In this document: piece after piece, positions 43,528 to 52,485 of the stretch
How the letters are laid out: every line of letters begins with the position of its first letter
Position numbering within the stretch: position 1 is the first letter of the stretch
Assembly: GCA_016293265.1 (NCBI GenBank)
Contig: JAEDEN010000001.1
Location: forward strand, 25,083-89,082
Reading direction: 5' to 3'
Length of the DNA: 64,000 nt
Origin: Oscillospiraceae bacterium
GTDB taxonomy: Bacteria > Bacillota > Clostridia > Oscillospirales > Oscillospiraceae
Translations under genes and position numbers: made by a program
The notes under the pieces: model-generated
What the model was told of the DNA's origin: nothing
Seen by the model: only the letters and a program-made list of their open reading frames with translations
The model's database searches: none

Positions 43528-45290
43528 TGGATATTCGGACTTATCTGAAGCAGGGAAGGCCTTTGCTCTTTGACGGTGCCATGGGCACGTATTTTGCCGC
43601 CCTGCCCGGCCGGGGCTCGGAGCGGTGTGAGCAGGCGAACCTGGACCGCCCGGAAGAGATCGCCTCCATCCACAGGGCATATCTGGAGGCCGGCTGCCGG
43701 GCGATCAAGACCAATACCTTCGCCGTGAGCGCGGAGCTGGCCCAAAACCGGGAGGAAGCGTCCGAAGGGATCATCGAAGCCGGATGCCGTCTGGCGATGG
43801 AGGCCGCGGGGCCCTATGACGCCTATGTGTTTGCGGACCTGGGACCGGCGCCCCAGGGGAAGACCCTGAGCCCTGCGGAAAACTACTGCCGCCAGGCGGA
43901 GCTGTTCCTTCGCCAGGGGGTGACGCACTTTCTGGTGGAAACGCTGCCCACGGATGAGGGCATCCCGGAGCTGGCCCGGTATCTGAAAGCAGGCTGCCCC
44001 TCGGCTTTCCTCATCGTCTCCTTTGCGGTGGGGGCTGAGGGTACGACCCGTGAGGGCTGTTTGGGATACGACCTGTTCCGCCGGACTGCCGCCCTGGAGG
44101 AGGTGGACGCTGTTGGTTTCAACTGCGTTTCCGGTCCCCATCATCTGCTGGAGTACATCCGAAAGCTGGATCTGGAGGGCGTTACCCTTTCCGTCATGCC
44201 CAATGCCGGATATCCCACGGTTTTGGGCCGCCGGGCGGTGTTCCAGGGGAGGCCGGACTATTTTGGAGAAAAGCTGGCACAGATCGCCCAGGCCGGGGCG
44301 GCCATCCTTGGCGGCTGCTGCGGCACGACGCCGGAACATATCGCCAAAGCAGCCGCCGCCCTGGCGGAGGGACGCCCGTCCGGTGTATTTGCCCGGCCCC
44401 GGGCGGAGCAGGAGCGCCGGAGCCCCGCCCACAGAAATTCCCTGTGGGAGAAGCTGGAGCGTGGAGAGCGGGTTATTGCGGTGGAGCTGGACCCGCCTGT
44501 GGATGATAATGTGGCCCCCTTCCTGGAGGGCGTGCGGGTGCTGCGTTCCGCTGGTGCGGATGCCGTTACCATCGCGGACTGCCCAGTGGGCCGCCCCCGG
44601 GCGGACAGCAGCCTGCTGGCCTGTAAGGTCCGGCGGGAGTTGGGGGTGGAACCGCTGCCTCATATGACCTGCCGTGACCGGAATTTGAATGCCACCAAGG
44701 CGCTGCTGCTGGGATTGTCCATGGAGGGAGTCCACAACGTTTTGCTGGTGACCGGCGACCCGATCCCCACCGAGGAGCGGGATGAGGTGAAAAGCGTGTT
44801 CAATTTTAACTCCCGAAAACTGGCGCAGTATGTCAGCGGCTTGAACCAGCAGGTTTTGACAACGCCTTTCCGAATTTTCGGCGCGCTGAATCTGAATGCC
44901 CGCAATTTTGCCATGCAGCTAAAGATCGCCCAGGAGAAAGAGGCCTGCGGCGTCTCCGGCTTTTTAACGCAGCCGGTGCTGTCCCGGGAGGCGCTGGACA
45001 ACCTGAAGCTGGCCCGGGAAACCCTGCAGGGCAAGATTCTGGGGGGCGTTTTCCCGGTGGTCAGCCACCGGAACGCCTGCTTCCTCAACAACGAGATTGC
45101 CGGTATGCGGGTCTGCGACGAGATCGTGGCCCTGTATGAGGGGAAGGACCGGGAGGCAGCCGGGGAGCTGGCGGTGGCTATCTCTGCCCGGGTGGCGGAG
45201 GAGATCGCCCCCTATACAGACGGACTCTATTTGATGACGCCCTTCCGCCGTGTGGAATTGATGAGCAGGATCATCGAACAGGTTAGGTGA
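43524..45290 (+). CDS. Fused homocysteine S-methyltransferase / methylenetetrahydrofolate reductase (YitJ type)
   Basis: 588 residues. The N-terminal barrel (1-295) has zinc cysteines Cys201, Cys265 and Cys266 (LGGCCGTTPEH); the C-terminal part (about 310-588) is a flavin methylene-THF reductase with AVELDPPVDDN, MTCRDRN and VLLVTGDP. It reduces methylene-THF to methyl-THF and may methylate homocysteine itself. The ATG overlaps the metH stop by 4 bases, so methyl donor and methionine synthase are made together. Confidence 0.94.
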   Translation: MMDIRTYLKQGRPLLFDGAMGTYFAALPGRGSERCEQANLDRPEEIASIHRAYLEAGCRAIKTNTFAVSAELAQNREEASEGIIEAGCRLAMEAAGPYDAYVFADLGPAPQGKTLSPAENYCRQAELFLRQGVTHFLVETLPTDEGIPELARYLKAGCPSAFLIVSFAVGAEGTTREGCLGYDLFRRTAALEEVDAVGFNCVSGPHHLLEYIRKLDLEGVTLSVMPNAGYPTVLGRRAVFQGRPDYFGEKLAQIAQAGAAILGGCCGTTPEHIAKAAAALAEGRPSGVFARPRAEQERRSPAHRNSLWEKLERGERVIAVELDPPVDDNVAPFLEGVRVLRSAGADAVTIADCPVGRPRADSSLLACKVRRELGVEPLPHMTCRDRNLNATKALLLGLSMEGVHNVLLVTGDPIPTEERDEVKSVFNFNSRKLAQYVSGLNQQVLTTPFRIFGALNLNARNFAMQLKIAQEKEACGVSGFLTQPVLSREALDNLKLARETLQGKILGGVFPVVSHRNACFLNNEIAGMRVCDEIVALYEGKDREAAGELAVAISARVAEEIAPYTDGLYLMTPFRRVELMSRIIEQVR

Positions 45291-45303
45291 GAGGAGAAAA
45301 GAA

Positions 45304-45339
45304 GAACATCCGCAGCTTGATAAGCTGCGGATGTTTTTT
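45304..45339 (+). terminator. Terminator of the methionine operon
   Basis: Perfect 14-bp stem AACATCCGCAGCTT (45304-45317) and AAGCTGCGGATGTT (45322-45335) with T6. It also lies just beyond the stop of the minus-strand ECF gene. Confidence 0.95.
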
Positions 45340-45340
45340 G

Positions 45341-45853
45341 TCACGATGGAAAAACGCCATACCGCTGGTTCAGCCTGGTCAGCCAACGGCGCAGAGGCTT
45401 GAACAGGATGAGGGCCACGGCAAAATTTCCCATGCCGTGGATGAGGTCCATGGGGATGCCGGCGACCCACCAGGAAATGGCGGCAGCCCAGCCGCCGGCG
45501 GCCCAGTACACCAGTGCGCACAGGCCGCCGAAAAGGAGCCCGAAGCAGCCGGAGAGCGTGGCCCATCCCAAGGGTGATTCCATCCGCCGCAGCAGACGGG
45601 CCAGGCAGAAGAGGATCAGCCAGACATACAGGTAGGCGATGGACCACAGGCCCAGGCCCCAGACGGCGCATTCCAGGAAAACATAGATGTAGACTGCGTA
45701 CAGGCCGCGCCAGCCATAGCATACAGCCAGAAGCATGACCAGCAGGGACACCGGCTCAATGTTGGGAAGCTGGGCCATGGCGAGCTTTGCGGCGAACAGC
45801 ATGGCGCCCAGCAATCCCAACAGGGCCAACTCCCTGGCAGAGAGCTTTTTCAT
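45341..45853 (-). CDS. ECF transporter S component (membrane substrate-binding subunit)
   Basis: 170 residues, about six helices. The N-terminal ELALLGLLGAMLFAAKLAMAQLPNIEPVS resembles the first helix and loop of S components of energy-coupling-factor vitamin importers, which use shared ATPases encoded elsewhere. The ATG at 45853 lies one base after the stop of the DUF4430 gene (TGATATG), so they are coupled. Ligand is unproven; cobalamin is suggested by the partner and by the adjacent B12-dependent methionine synthase. Confidence 0.75.
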   Translation of the reverse strand: MKKLSARELALLGLLGAMLFAAKLAMAQLPNIEPVSLLVMLLAVCYGWRGLYAVYIYVFLECAVWGLGLWSIAYLYVWLILFCLARLLRRMESPLGWATLSGCFGLLFGGLCALVYWAAGGWAAAISWWVAGIPMDLIHGMGNFAVALILFKPLRRWLTRLNQRYGVFPS

Positions 45854-45854
45854 A

Positions 45855-46250
45855 TCAGCCGATGGTATACGACCAGGTGTAGACGCTCCCATCCTGAAGC
45901 ACCACCTCATCCACGCCGGTTTGCGCATCCTCCCCGTTGCAGGAAAGACGCCACCAGCTTCCGTTCAGGTTATAATCCGCCTGCTCACCGTCCACGGTAT
46001 CCACAAAGAGGCCGTATTCGCCCTTCGTGCCGGAGATCAGGCCCTCCTGCGTCAAAAGCTCGCCCAGATATTCCAGGTCTGTCCGGTAGGTGAATTCTGC
46101 CTCTGCCCCGTCGCTGTGTACGACCTGCACCGTGATTTGCTTTGCACCATCCTCCGGCTGGGGACGGTTTGCCTGCCAGACGGCAAAAAGAACGGCCGCC
46201 AGGACCAAAAATACCGCAACACCCAGGACCGCTTGCTTTTGCTTTTTCAT
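45855..46250 (-). CDS. DUF4430 (transcobalamin-like C-terminal domain) membrane-anchored protein
   Basis: 131 residues: an N-terminal membrane anchor or signal (about 6-27), then a small beta-rich domain (ITVQVVHSDG to the end, with YGLFVDTVDGE and GSWWRLSCNGED). DUF4430 domains resemble the transcobalamin C-terminal domain and often accompany ECF importers. ATG at 46250 follows AAAGGAG. It is likely an extracellular ligand-capture protein for the ECF S component. Confidence 0.78.
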   Translation of the reverse strand: MKKQKQAVLGVAVFLVLAAVLFAVWQANRPQPEDGAKQITVQVVHSDGAEAEFTYRTDLEYLGELLTQEGLISGTKGEYGLFVDTVDGEQADYNLNGSWWRLSCNGEDAQTGVDEVVLQDGSVYTWSYTIG

Positions 46251-46307
46251 GTTTGTATGCTCCTTTGTGGAAATAATCAGATGGTTTCTCAGATGAACTG
46301 TCAACTT

Positions 46308-46336
46308 ATTATAATTTGTGCTCTGCGGATATTCAA
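46308..46336 (-). promoter_or_regulatory. Promoter of the DUF4430-ECF pair
   Basis: Minus strand -35 TTGAAT (46331-46336), 17-bp spacer, -10 TATAAT (46308-46313). The leader is about 50 nucleotides, too short for a cobalamin riboswitch. Confidence 0.75.
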
Positions 46337-46423
46337 TGGATCGGATTCAATTTTACGATGTCAAAAGCCAAATTCCGCCGTGTTTTTCCGGAGAGAGAAG
46401 CTTGCTGCGGCCGATTTGGGGGA

Positions 46424-46464
46424 TGGAAAAAGACCCGCTGCAGGATGGAAAATTCCGCAGCGGG
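46424..46464 (-). terminator. Terminator of the aldolase/dehydrogenase operon
   Basis: Stem CCCGCTGC (46434-46441) and GCAGCGGG (46457-46464) followed on the minus strand by TCTTTTT. Confidence 0.8.
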
Positions 46465-46547
46465 CCCTTTGAGATGTATGGGACTATCCGTGATTTTTTC
46501 ATGTTAAAGGCAGCTTCGGCCCTTGGTGTGAAAGGGAGCTCGATTTC

Positions 46548-47786
46548 TTAGAATTTACTCAGCAGGTATTCCTCGGCCTCTGCACACCACAGGCCATTAT
46601 GCTCTTTTACGATCTGCGCAAGGGTTTTGAAGCGCTCGTCGGTGCGGCCAAGCTCTTCAAAATCCGAAATTGCGGTCAGGGGCATATTGATGTGGGTGTA
46701 GATCAGTTTTTTACCGCCGGAGAGGTGGGGAAAATTCAGCGTTGTGTCGATTACGGCATCCATTCCGCCGATATGCGTGATCATGACAGCGGGATTGATG
46801 CGGCTTTCGCTGATGTAGCGAACCACATCTTTCATGTCATCGGTGGTGCTGCCGCTGGTGCCTGCCACATGGTGCTGGGCATAATGGACGTTATAGAAGT
46901 TCAGAGGTACGCTGAAATGCTTATCGATGGGGCCGGAGAAGAAATTCAGGCAGCCGTCAAAAGCCAGGATGGCGTCAGCCAGTTCCACCACTGCGGGGAC
47001 GGCGATATAGGCAAACACATCGTCATAACCGGTGCCGCCGGAGATTTCCATCAGCTCATCCGGATCGGCGGTGTTTGCAAACACCAGCTTGATCCCTTGC
47101 TTCTCTGCCTCCGCCGGATCAAAAATGCGTTTTGCCCGGTCAAGGCGGGCCTGGTCCAGGTCGGTTACCACGATCATGGAGGGCTTATAATCGCCGTGCA
47201 GCGCGCAGTCGATGGCTTCAAGACCCATGGGGCCGCATGCGGCCAGAAGTGCGACCTTGCCGCCCTCCTTGAGACCGGTGATATGGCTGCCGTCTTCGTC
47301 CAGATGGAAGGTTGCCTTAAAGCCTCTCAAAACGCAGGATACCGGCTCCACAAGGGAACCGCCGAAAAAGGCGTTGCTGTTGATCTTGAGCAAATAGCCG
47401 TTTTCAACGATGTGCTCATATACCAGGGAATATGTGGAATCGCCTCCGATCTCCCCGAAGGAATAGCCGATGGTATCCATAGTGCCCAGATAGCCCAGAA
47501 CGGGCGGGATGATGACCTTCTCGCCCACCTTGTAATCGTCCTTCCACCTGCTTCCCACCTCAACGATCTCGGCGCAGAATTCATGGCCGATGATGGCGGG
47601 CTGGTCTGCCACGTTGTTGGGGACCCGGATGTGGTCTTCGCCCTGGATGGCGGTCTTGTAGGTGGACATACATACGCTGTCGGATATGATTTTGATTAAG
47701 ATCTCACCCTCTTTGATGGGGGGAAGTTCAAATTCCTCCAATCTCAGGTCTTTTTTGCCGTAAAGGCGCACAGCTGTTGTTTTCAT
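46548..47786 (-). CDS. Zinc-dependent medium-chain dehydrogenase, L-sorbose-1-phosphate reductase-like
   Basis: 412 residues. Catalytic zinc ligands Cys39 and His68-Glu69 (IIGHEFCAEIVEVG) are present; the four-cysteine structural zinc loop of most alcohol dehydrogenases is missing. The NAD(P) fold has ACGPMGLEAIDCAL. Overall layout and the start KTTAVRLYGKKDLRLEEF recall SorE-type sugar-phosphate reductases. It lies 13 bases after the aldolase in one operon controlled by the divergent SorC regulator, which fits oxidation or reduction of a sugar-phosphate imported by PTS. Confidence 0.82.
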   Translation of the reverse strand: MKTTAVRLYGKKDLRLEEFELPPIKEGEILIKIISDSVCMSTYKTAIQGEDHIRVPNNVADQPAIIGHEFCAEIVEVGSRWKDDYKVGEKVIIPPVLGYLGTMDTIGYSFGEIGGDSTYSLVYEHIVENGYLLKINSNAFFGGSLVEPVSCVLRGFKATFHLDEDGSHITGLKEGGKVALLAACGPMGLEAIDCALHGDYKPSMIVVTDLDQARLDRAKRIFDPAEAEKQGIKLVFANTADPDELMEISGGTGYDDVFAYIAVPAVVELADAILAFDGCLNFFSGPIDKHFSVPLNFYNVHYAQHHVAGTSGSTTDDMKDVVRYISESRINPAVMITHIGGMDAVIDTTLNFPHLSGGKKLIYTHINMPLTAISDFEELGRTDERFKTLAQIVKEHNGLWCAEAEEYLLSKF

Positions 47787-47799
47787 ACCGCTTCTCCTT

Positions 47800-48669
47800 T
47801 TATGCCTTATTGCTGCTTCCAAACGTTCTGAGCTTGCAGCGAATGACTTCCTTCATGTTTGCCCGTGCTTCCTCGAACACGAACACAGGCCAGGTGGCCG
47901 GGTTTCCGATATTGGCCAGCTTGCTCTTCAGGCCGTTGTTCATGGCGGCTACCACATCGGAATAGATGTTGATTTTAGTGATGCCGTGATCAATAGCGGT
48001 TTTGATCTGGTCGTCCGGTGTGCCGCTGCCTCCGTGAAGCACCAGGGGACGGCCGCATACGGCGGTGATCTCATCCAACCGGTCGATGCGCAGGGTGGGT
48101 GTCTTTTTGTAAACGCCGTGGGCGGTTCCGATGGCGATGGCCAGGGCATCCACATCGGTCTGGTCAATAAATCTGACCACATCCGCAGGATCTGTCAGGG
48201 TATCTTCAGGGTCTTCGTTGATTTTGGTGTCGGTCTCGTTGCCGACCATGGCGTTCCCCACATGTCCCAGCTCTGCTTCCACCGTAAGCCCTGCCCCGTG
48301 AGCGAACCGGACCACCTCGGCGGTGTTGTGGGCGTTCTGCTCAAAGGGAAGAACCGAGCCGTCGTACATGACGGAACTGAACCCGGCTGCGGCAGCCTGC
48401 TTGATCAGCGCAAGGTCGGTTGCATGGTCAAGGTGCAGGCAGATGGGAACGCTGTAAAATTTGGATGCTTCGGCGATCATGGAGGCAATCAGATTCATGC
48501 CTTTGCCTTCCAGGTCAACACCAAGCCCCATAAGCAGGGCAGGGGAATGCTCTTCCTCGCAGGTATCCAAAACGGCTCTCATCATCTCATAATTGCTTAC
48601 GTCGAATGCGGGAAGCGCATAGTGGCGCTTTTGCGCGTCGGCAAGCATTTCTTTCATGGTGACCAACAT
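47800..48669 (-). CDS. Class II fructose-bisphosphate aldolase family protein
   Basis: 289 residues. The zinc ligands are His82 (LHLDHATD, with catalytic Asp81), His184 (GTAHGVY) and His212 (LHGGSG). It cleaves a ketose bisphosphate or ketose 1-phosphate; the sequence also resembles tagatose-bisphosphate and related sugar-specific aldolases, so substrate is open. AGGAGG precedes the ATG. It is first in the SorC-controlled operon. Confidence 0.92.
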   Translation of the reverse strand: MLVTMKEMLADAQKRHYALPAFDVSNYEMMRAVLDTCEEEHSPALLMGLGVDLEGKGMNLIASMIAEASKFYSVPICLHLDHATDLALIKQAAAAGFSSVMYDGSVLPFEQNAHNTAEVVRFAHGAGLTVEAELGHVGNAMVGNETDTKINEDPEDTLTDPADVVRFIDQTDVDALAIAIGTAHGVYKKTPTLRIDRLDEITAVCGRPLVLHGGSGTPDDQIKTAIDHGITKINIYSDVVAAMNNGLKSKLANIGNPATWPVFVFEEARANMKEVIRCKLRTFGSSNKA

Positions 48670-48700
48670 AACGATCCCTCCTGATGGTTTTTATGCTCCC

Positions 48701-48740
48701 ATCATACCAAACGGTTTAACATATGTCAATGACAAATGTT
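48701..48740 (-). promoter_or_regulatory. Aldolase operon promoter with a 23-bp palindromic operator
   Basis: Minus strand -35 TTGACA (48724-48729), 17-bp spacer, -10 TATGAT (48701-48706). A near-perfect palindrome at 48718-48740 (arms AACATATGTCA and TGACAAATGTT around one central base, one mismatch) covers the -35. It is a strong candidate SorC-family operator. Confidence 0.8.
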
Positions 48741-48753
48741 AAAATTTGCGTTA

Positions 48754-48781
48754 TTGACATCAGCCGCTGCAACATTATAAT
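48754..48781 (+). promoter_or_regulatory. Promoter of the SorC-family regulator
   Basis: -35 TTGACA (48754-48759), 16-bp spacer, -10 TATAAT (48776-48781). The ATTGACAT around this -35 is the inverse of ATGTCAAT at the divergent -35. Confidence 0.8.
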
Positions 48782-48815
48782 GGAATAGAACCGCGCATAA
48801 AGGAGGGGGTTTGAT

Positions 48816-49745
48816 ATGAGCGCAGAAAAAACGCTGATGGTGGAGGCGGCGATCCTGTATTATGAAAAGAAATACACCCAGCAGGAGATCGCCCAGGTCA
48901 TGAAGCTGTCCCGTCAAACCGTTTCCAAGCTGCTGAACGATGCCATCCATGAAAATGTGGTGGAGATCAAAATCCATGATCCCGGGCAGGATTGCAGGGA
49001 GCTGGAGCAAGGGCTTTGTGAACACTTCGGGCTGCGGAATGCGGTGGTCTGCAGCGTAAGCGGCAAGGATGAGATGATCCGCCAGATGATGACGGTGAAA
49101 AAAGCGGCCGAATACCTGCTCCCTCTCATTCAGGATGGGAATCAAAAGATCGCCATTTCCTGGGGGCGGACACTTCAGGCCTTTATTGAAGAGCTGCCCC
49201 GCATCCACGCGGGGCGAAATACGGTCTTTCCCCTGTTCGGCGCAACGGACAGCGAGAAATCCTGTTTTTTGTCCAATGAATTGGCAAGGAGTTTTGCCGA
49301 TAAGATCGGTGCGGAGGTCAAATATGCCTGGTTCCCTTACCGGCCGGACCAGGCTGAGGATTGTGAACTCTTGAAAAAGACCTCTTACTATAAAAAGATC
49401 CATGCGCTTTGGAACCACGTTGATATTGCCATCGTGGGAATCGGCAACACCACGGTGCTGCGGCTATTCGAAGATGTGTTTGGCTACCGGGAGAGAAGCG
49501 TGGATGCCGTGGGCGACGTTGCCACCCACCTCTTTACCGCGGAGGGCCGCCTCATCGAACCATACAGCCATGCGCTGTGCGCTTCGGCGGAAAACTTGAA
49601 GCAGGCAAGGCAGACCGTTGCCATTGCCTGCAGCAGTGATGGGAACAATAAGATAGAGGCCATCATTGGGGCGCTGCGCACAGGACTGCTGGATACGCTT
49701 ATTACGGACGAGCATACCGCACGAAATGTGTTGGAGAAGAAATAA
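48816..49745 (+). CDS. SorC/DeoR-type sugar-binding transcriptional regulator
   Basis: 309 residues. An N-terminal HTH (YTQQEIAQVMKLSRQTVSKLL, about 20-40) is followed by the SorC sugar-phosphate-binding domain (IAISWGRTLQAF, VFPLFGAT, VDIAIVGIGN). These proteins release or bind operators in response to a phosphorylated sugar made by the operon. AAAGGAGGGGG precedes the ATG. It is divergent from the aldolase operon and shares the operator region with it. Confidence 0.93.
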   Translation: MSAEKTLMVEAAILYYEKKYTQQEIAQVMKLSRQTVSKLLNDAIHENVVEIKIHDPGQDCRELEQGLCEHFGLRNAVVCSVSGKDEMIRQMMTVKKAAEYLLPLIQDGNQKIAISWGRTLQAFIEELPRIHAGRNTVFPLFGATDSEKSCFLSNELARSFADKIGAEVKYAWFPYRPDQAEDCELLKKTSYYKKIHALWNHVDIAIVGIGNTTVLRLFEDVFGYRERSVDAVGDVATHLFTAEGRLIEPYSHALCASAENLKQARQTVAIACSSDGNNKIEAIIGALRTGLLDTLITDEHTARNVLEKK

Positions 49746-49770
49746 AGCTTTTAAGCTTGCCTGGGACGGA

Positions 49771-49809
49771 AAAACCCGGAAGACCTTTTTTCAAGGTCTT
49801 CCGGGTTTT
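49771..49809. terminator. Bidirectional terminator
   Basis: Perfect 17-bp stem AAAACCCGGAAGACCTT (49771-49787) with complement at 49793-49809; serves the SorC gene and the minus-strand PH-domain gene. Confidence 0.92.
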
Positions 49810-49813
49810 TATA

Positions 49814-50548
49814 TCAGGTGTTGCCGGTGTTCTCCCGTGCTTCCTCGGCGGCAAGCTCCGCGGCCAGCCGGGCTGCCACCGCTTTCGGATCGGTATCATC
49901 CACCTGGCCCTTGGCTTTGGCTTCCTCCAACTGGCGTGCGAGCCGCTGCGCAACATCCTGTGCGCTTTCTTCCTCCGCGCCTGAAGCAAGCCTGTCAGCC
50001 CGTTCCTTTCGCACGGCTTCCCGCTGTGCCTGCGCCGCCTCTTGGTCTGCCTGGCGTTGGGCCCTTTCCTTGCTTCTGACTTGGCGCTTGCGGAGATTGT
50101 TCCGCAGGAGAGTCGGATTGAAAATGCTGTGGCCGGTATCCGCCTCCACGGCATCAAATGCCTCCTCCTCGCCTTTGAGGACGGCGATATGCCGGGAAAA
50201 TTTCTCTCCGATTTCGGGATTTACCGTCAGGGAAAAAGCGTTTGTACCATCGGAAAAAGTGGCCTTATAATGAAGGGCAGAGGGGGTCTCCTCACATTTT
50301 TCAAGGCGGTGGATGTCGCAGGTGACGGAACGCTTGATGCCGGGCAGGCCGCAGACCGCCATTACGCGCCGGTCGGTGAGGACAACGATGCCGGGGAAGC
50401 GCTCCCGGGGAGTTGCGATGTTCGCCACAACGGCTGCGGTGACGGTTTCTCCCGGTAGGATCAAAGTCTGGGCGTATTGCGCGGAATACCGGTTCATCAT
50501 TCCGGCTTGCTTCCCCTGGATTTGCCGGATTGCTTCATTTACAGTCAT
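49814..50548 (-). CDS. Bacterial PH-like domain protein with charged coiled tail
   Basis: 244 residues. The N-terminal two-thirds (PGETVTAAVVANIATP, IVVLTDRRVMAVCG) look like a bacterial pleckstrin-homology (YokE-like) domain. From about residue 145 the protein becomes a charged Ala/Glu/Arg/Gln-rich helix, probably a coiled coil. No signal peptide or membrane segment. Function is unknown. ATG at 50548 follows AAAGGGG. Its start is 20 bases after the PRD regulator stop, so they may share a transcript. Confidence 0.7.
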   Translation of the reverse strand: MTVNEAIRQIQGKQAGMMNRYSAQYAQTLILPGETVTAAVVANIATPRERFPGIVVLTDRRVMAVCGLPGIKRSVTCDIHRLEKCEETPSALHYKATFSDGTNAFSLTVNPEIGEKFSRHIAVLKGEEEAFDAVEADTGHSIFNPTLLRNNLRKRQVRSKERAQRQADQEAAQAQREAVRKERADRLASGAEEESAQDVAQRLARQLEEAKAKGQVDDTDPKAVAARLAAELAAEEARENTGNT

Positions 50549-50568
50549 ATGGAAGCCCCTTTCCAATA

Positions 50569-52485
50569 TTACCCATTGAAATCTTCTGCGATTGTATCCT
50601 TCAGCAGCTTGAGGAAATTGTCATAGCTTGGATCCAGAAGAAGCTGCGGCACAAAGCTGCGCTGCACAAAAATTTTAGAAAGATAATTCCAAATCTGAAA
50701 CGCCTTTGCATTGTTTTTGCCGACACTGACCAGCATGACCAAATTGACCTTGTTTCCATCGTCATCCCACTCCAAGGATTGGGGAGAAATGCCGATGGAG
50801 ATAAAGGTGTCGGAGGAAACGGCAAAAATGGGATGCGGCGCAGCAATGCCGTTGCCGAAAAAGGTGCTGCCCAAGGCCTCCCGCTCTAAAATGGCCCCAT
50901 GCAGTCCTTCAATGTTATAGTGCTTGCTGGATTTTTTGCAGAGTGTATTCAAAATGTCGTCCCTGCTCATCTCGCTCCTGAAGACTTCGAACAAATCCCG
51001 GTGGAAGAGCTGCAAAATGTCATTGATGCTCTCAAATCCATCCAGGGCCAGCTTCAGATTCAGGTAATCGTGCTGGTCGGGGAAGGGGTTGATATAGAAT
51101 GCCAGCCCCATATCGTAGTATTTGCCCTTTTCTGTGGTGAGGATTGTATCATACCGGTCCAGGTAGGATTCGTTCATCTCGGAAGGGGGCAGGAAAAACA
51201 GCTCGGCGATTTGGTCTGAGAACCATTTATACAGGGTCTGCCTGATTAAAATGTTTTCACTTCTGCGCAGGGAGGAAATGATCAGAACCCGTCTGGTACC
51301 GGTGCTGTTTTGCAGGTCGGTCAGTGCCTTGTATAAATGGATGGCAATAAATGCAATTTCTTCATCCTGCACTTTCTTGTGGAATTTCTTCTGGAGGAAA
51401 GAAGCAAAATAGGTGGCGATGTCAAATCCCTGGGGAAAAGTTTGGCGAATATAGTCCACCAAGTGGTTCTTCATCTGCATATCGTACTTGATCCGCACGA
51501 TCATCGGCGTGCAGTGCAGCTCCAGCGCGATGCGCAGGTTGACATCATTGGTCAGGTCGATGTCAAAGGCGCTGCGGATCGCTCTGAGGGCATCCAGCAC
51601 CAGGTCATCCACTTCCTTGGAGATGACCGAGGCGGAGGTGAAGTTGCCCCGGCCTCTCAGGTACAGGGCAAAATAGTCGATTTCACTGTCCGGAATGCGA
51701 AGGTGGAACGCGGCGCTGAACCGCGCGAAAACTGCTTCCGCCATTTCCCGTTCAAGGTGCAGGTCCTGCTCGATGTTCAGGTCGGCCGGCGCAATAAAAA
51801 ACCAGTTTTCCATCCGCCGGAGTGCCACATAGAGCTGAACGATCATATTGTTCAGATCCACCTCGGAAACATTGTGCTTGAAGGAGACAAATGTTTCCAC
51901 CAGAATATCCTTGATCTTTCCCATGGGATCGTAGTTGTCCTGTCCCGGGATGGCGGAGGCGGGATTCGTGATCATCAGGTTTTCTTCGGAGATGCACCGC
52001 CGTTTATTGATCTCGCTGCCGTCGATCATAAGCTTGTTGGAGCCGCGCAGGATCTCCAGATGGTATTTCTGCAAAACGGTATCCACACGCTTCAAATCGT
52101 TGAGCAGCGTGCTGCGGGAAACAAAGACCGCGTTCTCCACATCATAGTAGGAAATGGAGCGGTGCTGCTCCAGCAGCAGAAGAAGGATATGGTTGATGCG
52201 CTCGCTTTGATAATTCAGGGAGGTGTTGCTGAACTGCTGATAGAGATTCTCCTTGAAGGGGGCGAAGGCCTCGGGGTCCTTTATGATGATCCGGCTGCCC
52301 TTGGGAGTCACGGACTGAAATTCCACACAGGGATATTCGGCCAGCTCATTTTTCATGGCCTTAATGTCGCTTTGGATGGTGCGAAGGCTGACCTGCTGTT
52401 TTTTGGCAAAGTAGGACGCAGTGATATAGCTGTTCGGATTTTCGCAAAGCTCAAGAAGGATCTCGAGTTGACGCCGGTTAAACAT
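50569..52485 (-). CDS. PRD-containing PTS-controlled transcriptional activator (MtlR/LicR type)
   Basis: 638 residues. Order: two N-terminal HTH modules (MFNRRQLEILLELCENP, YITASYFAKKQQVS; then YDVENAVFVSRSTLLNDL), PRD1 (about 190-290), PRD2 (about 300-400), an EIIB-like segment (VLIISSLRRSEN) without the usual active Cys, and a C-terminal EIIA domain with phosphorylatable His in GNGIAAPHP. HPr and EIIB phosphorylate such proteins, so activity follows sugar flux. ATG at 52485 follows GAAGGAGG. It is divergent from the EII genes it probably activates. Confidence 0.93.
   Translation of the reverse strand: MFNRRQLEILLELCENPNSYITASYFAKKQQVSLRTIQSDIKAMKNELAEYPCVEFQSVTPKGSRIIIKDPEAFAPFKENLYQQFSNTSLNYQSERINHILLLLLEQHRSISYYDVENAVFVSRSTLLNDLKRVDTVLQKYHLEILRGSNKLMIDGSEINKRRCISEENLMITNPASAIPGQDNYDPMGKIKDILVETFVSFKHNVSEVDLNNMIVQLYVALRRMENWFFIAPADLNIEQDLHLEREMAEAVFARFSAAFHLRIPDSEIDYFALYLRGRGNFTSASVISKEVDDLVLDALRAIRSAFDIDLTNDVNLRIALELHCTPMIVRIKYDMQMKNHLVDYIRQTFPQGFDIATYFASFLQKKFHKKVQDEEIAFIAIHLYKALTDLQNSTGTRRVLIISSLRRSENILIRQTLYKWFSDQIAELFFLPPSEMNESYLDRYDTILTTEKGKYYDMGLAFYINPFPDQHDYLNLKLALDGFESINDILQLFHRDLFEVFRSEMSRDDILNTLCKKSSKHYNIEGLHGAILEREALGSTFFGNGIAAPHPIFAVSSDTFISIGISPQSLEWDDDGNKVNLVMLVSVGKNNAKAFQIWNYLSKIFVQRSFVPQLLLDPSYDNFLKLLKDTIAEDFNG

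Noticed and set aside
46318..46551. 77-codon ORF between the DUF4430 gene and the SorE-like gene
   Set aside because: It runs through the terminator hairpin of the minus-strand operon, has no ribosome site and no recognised motif.
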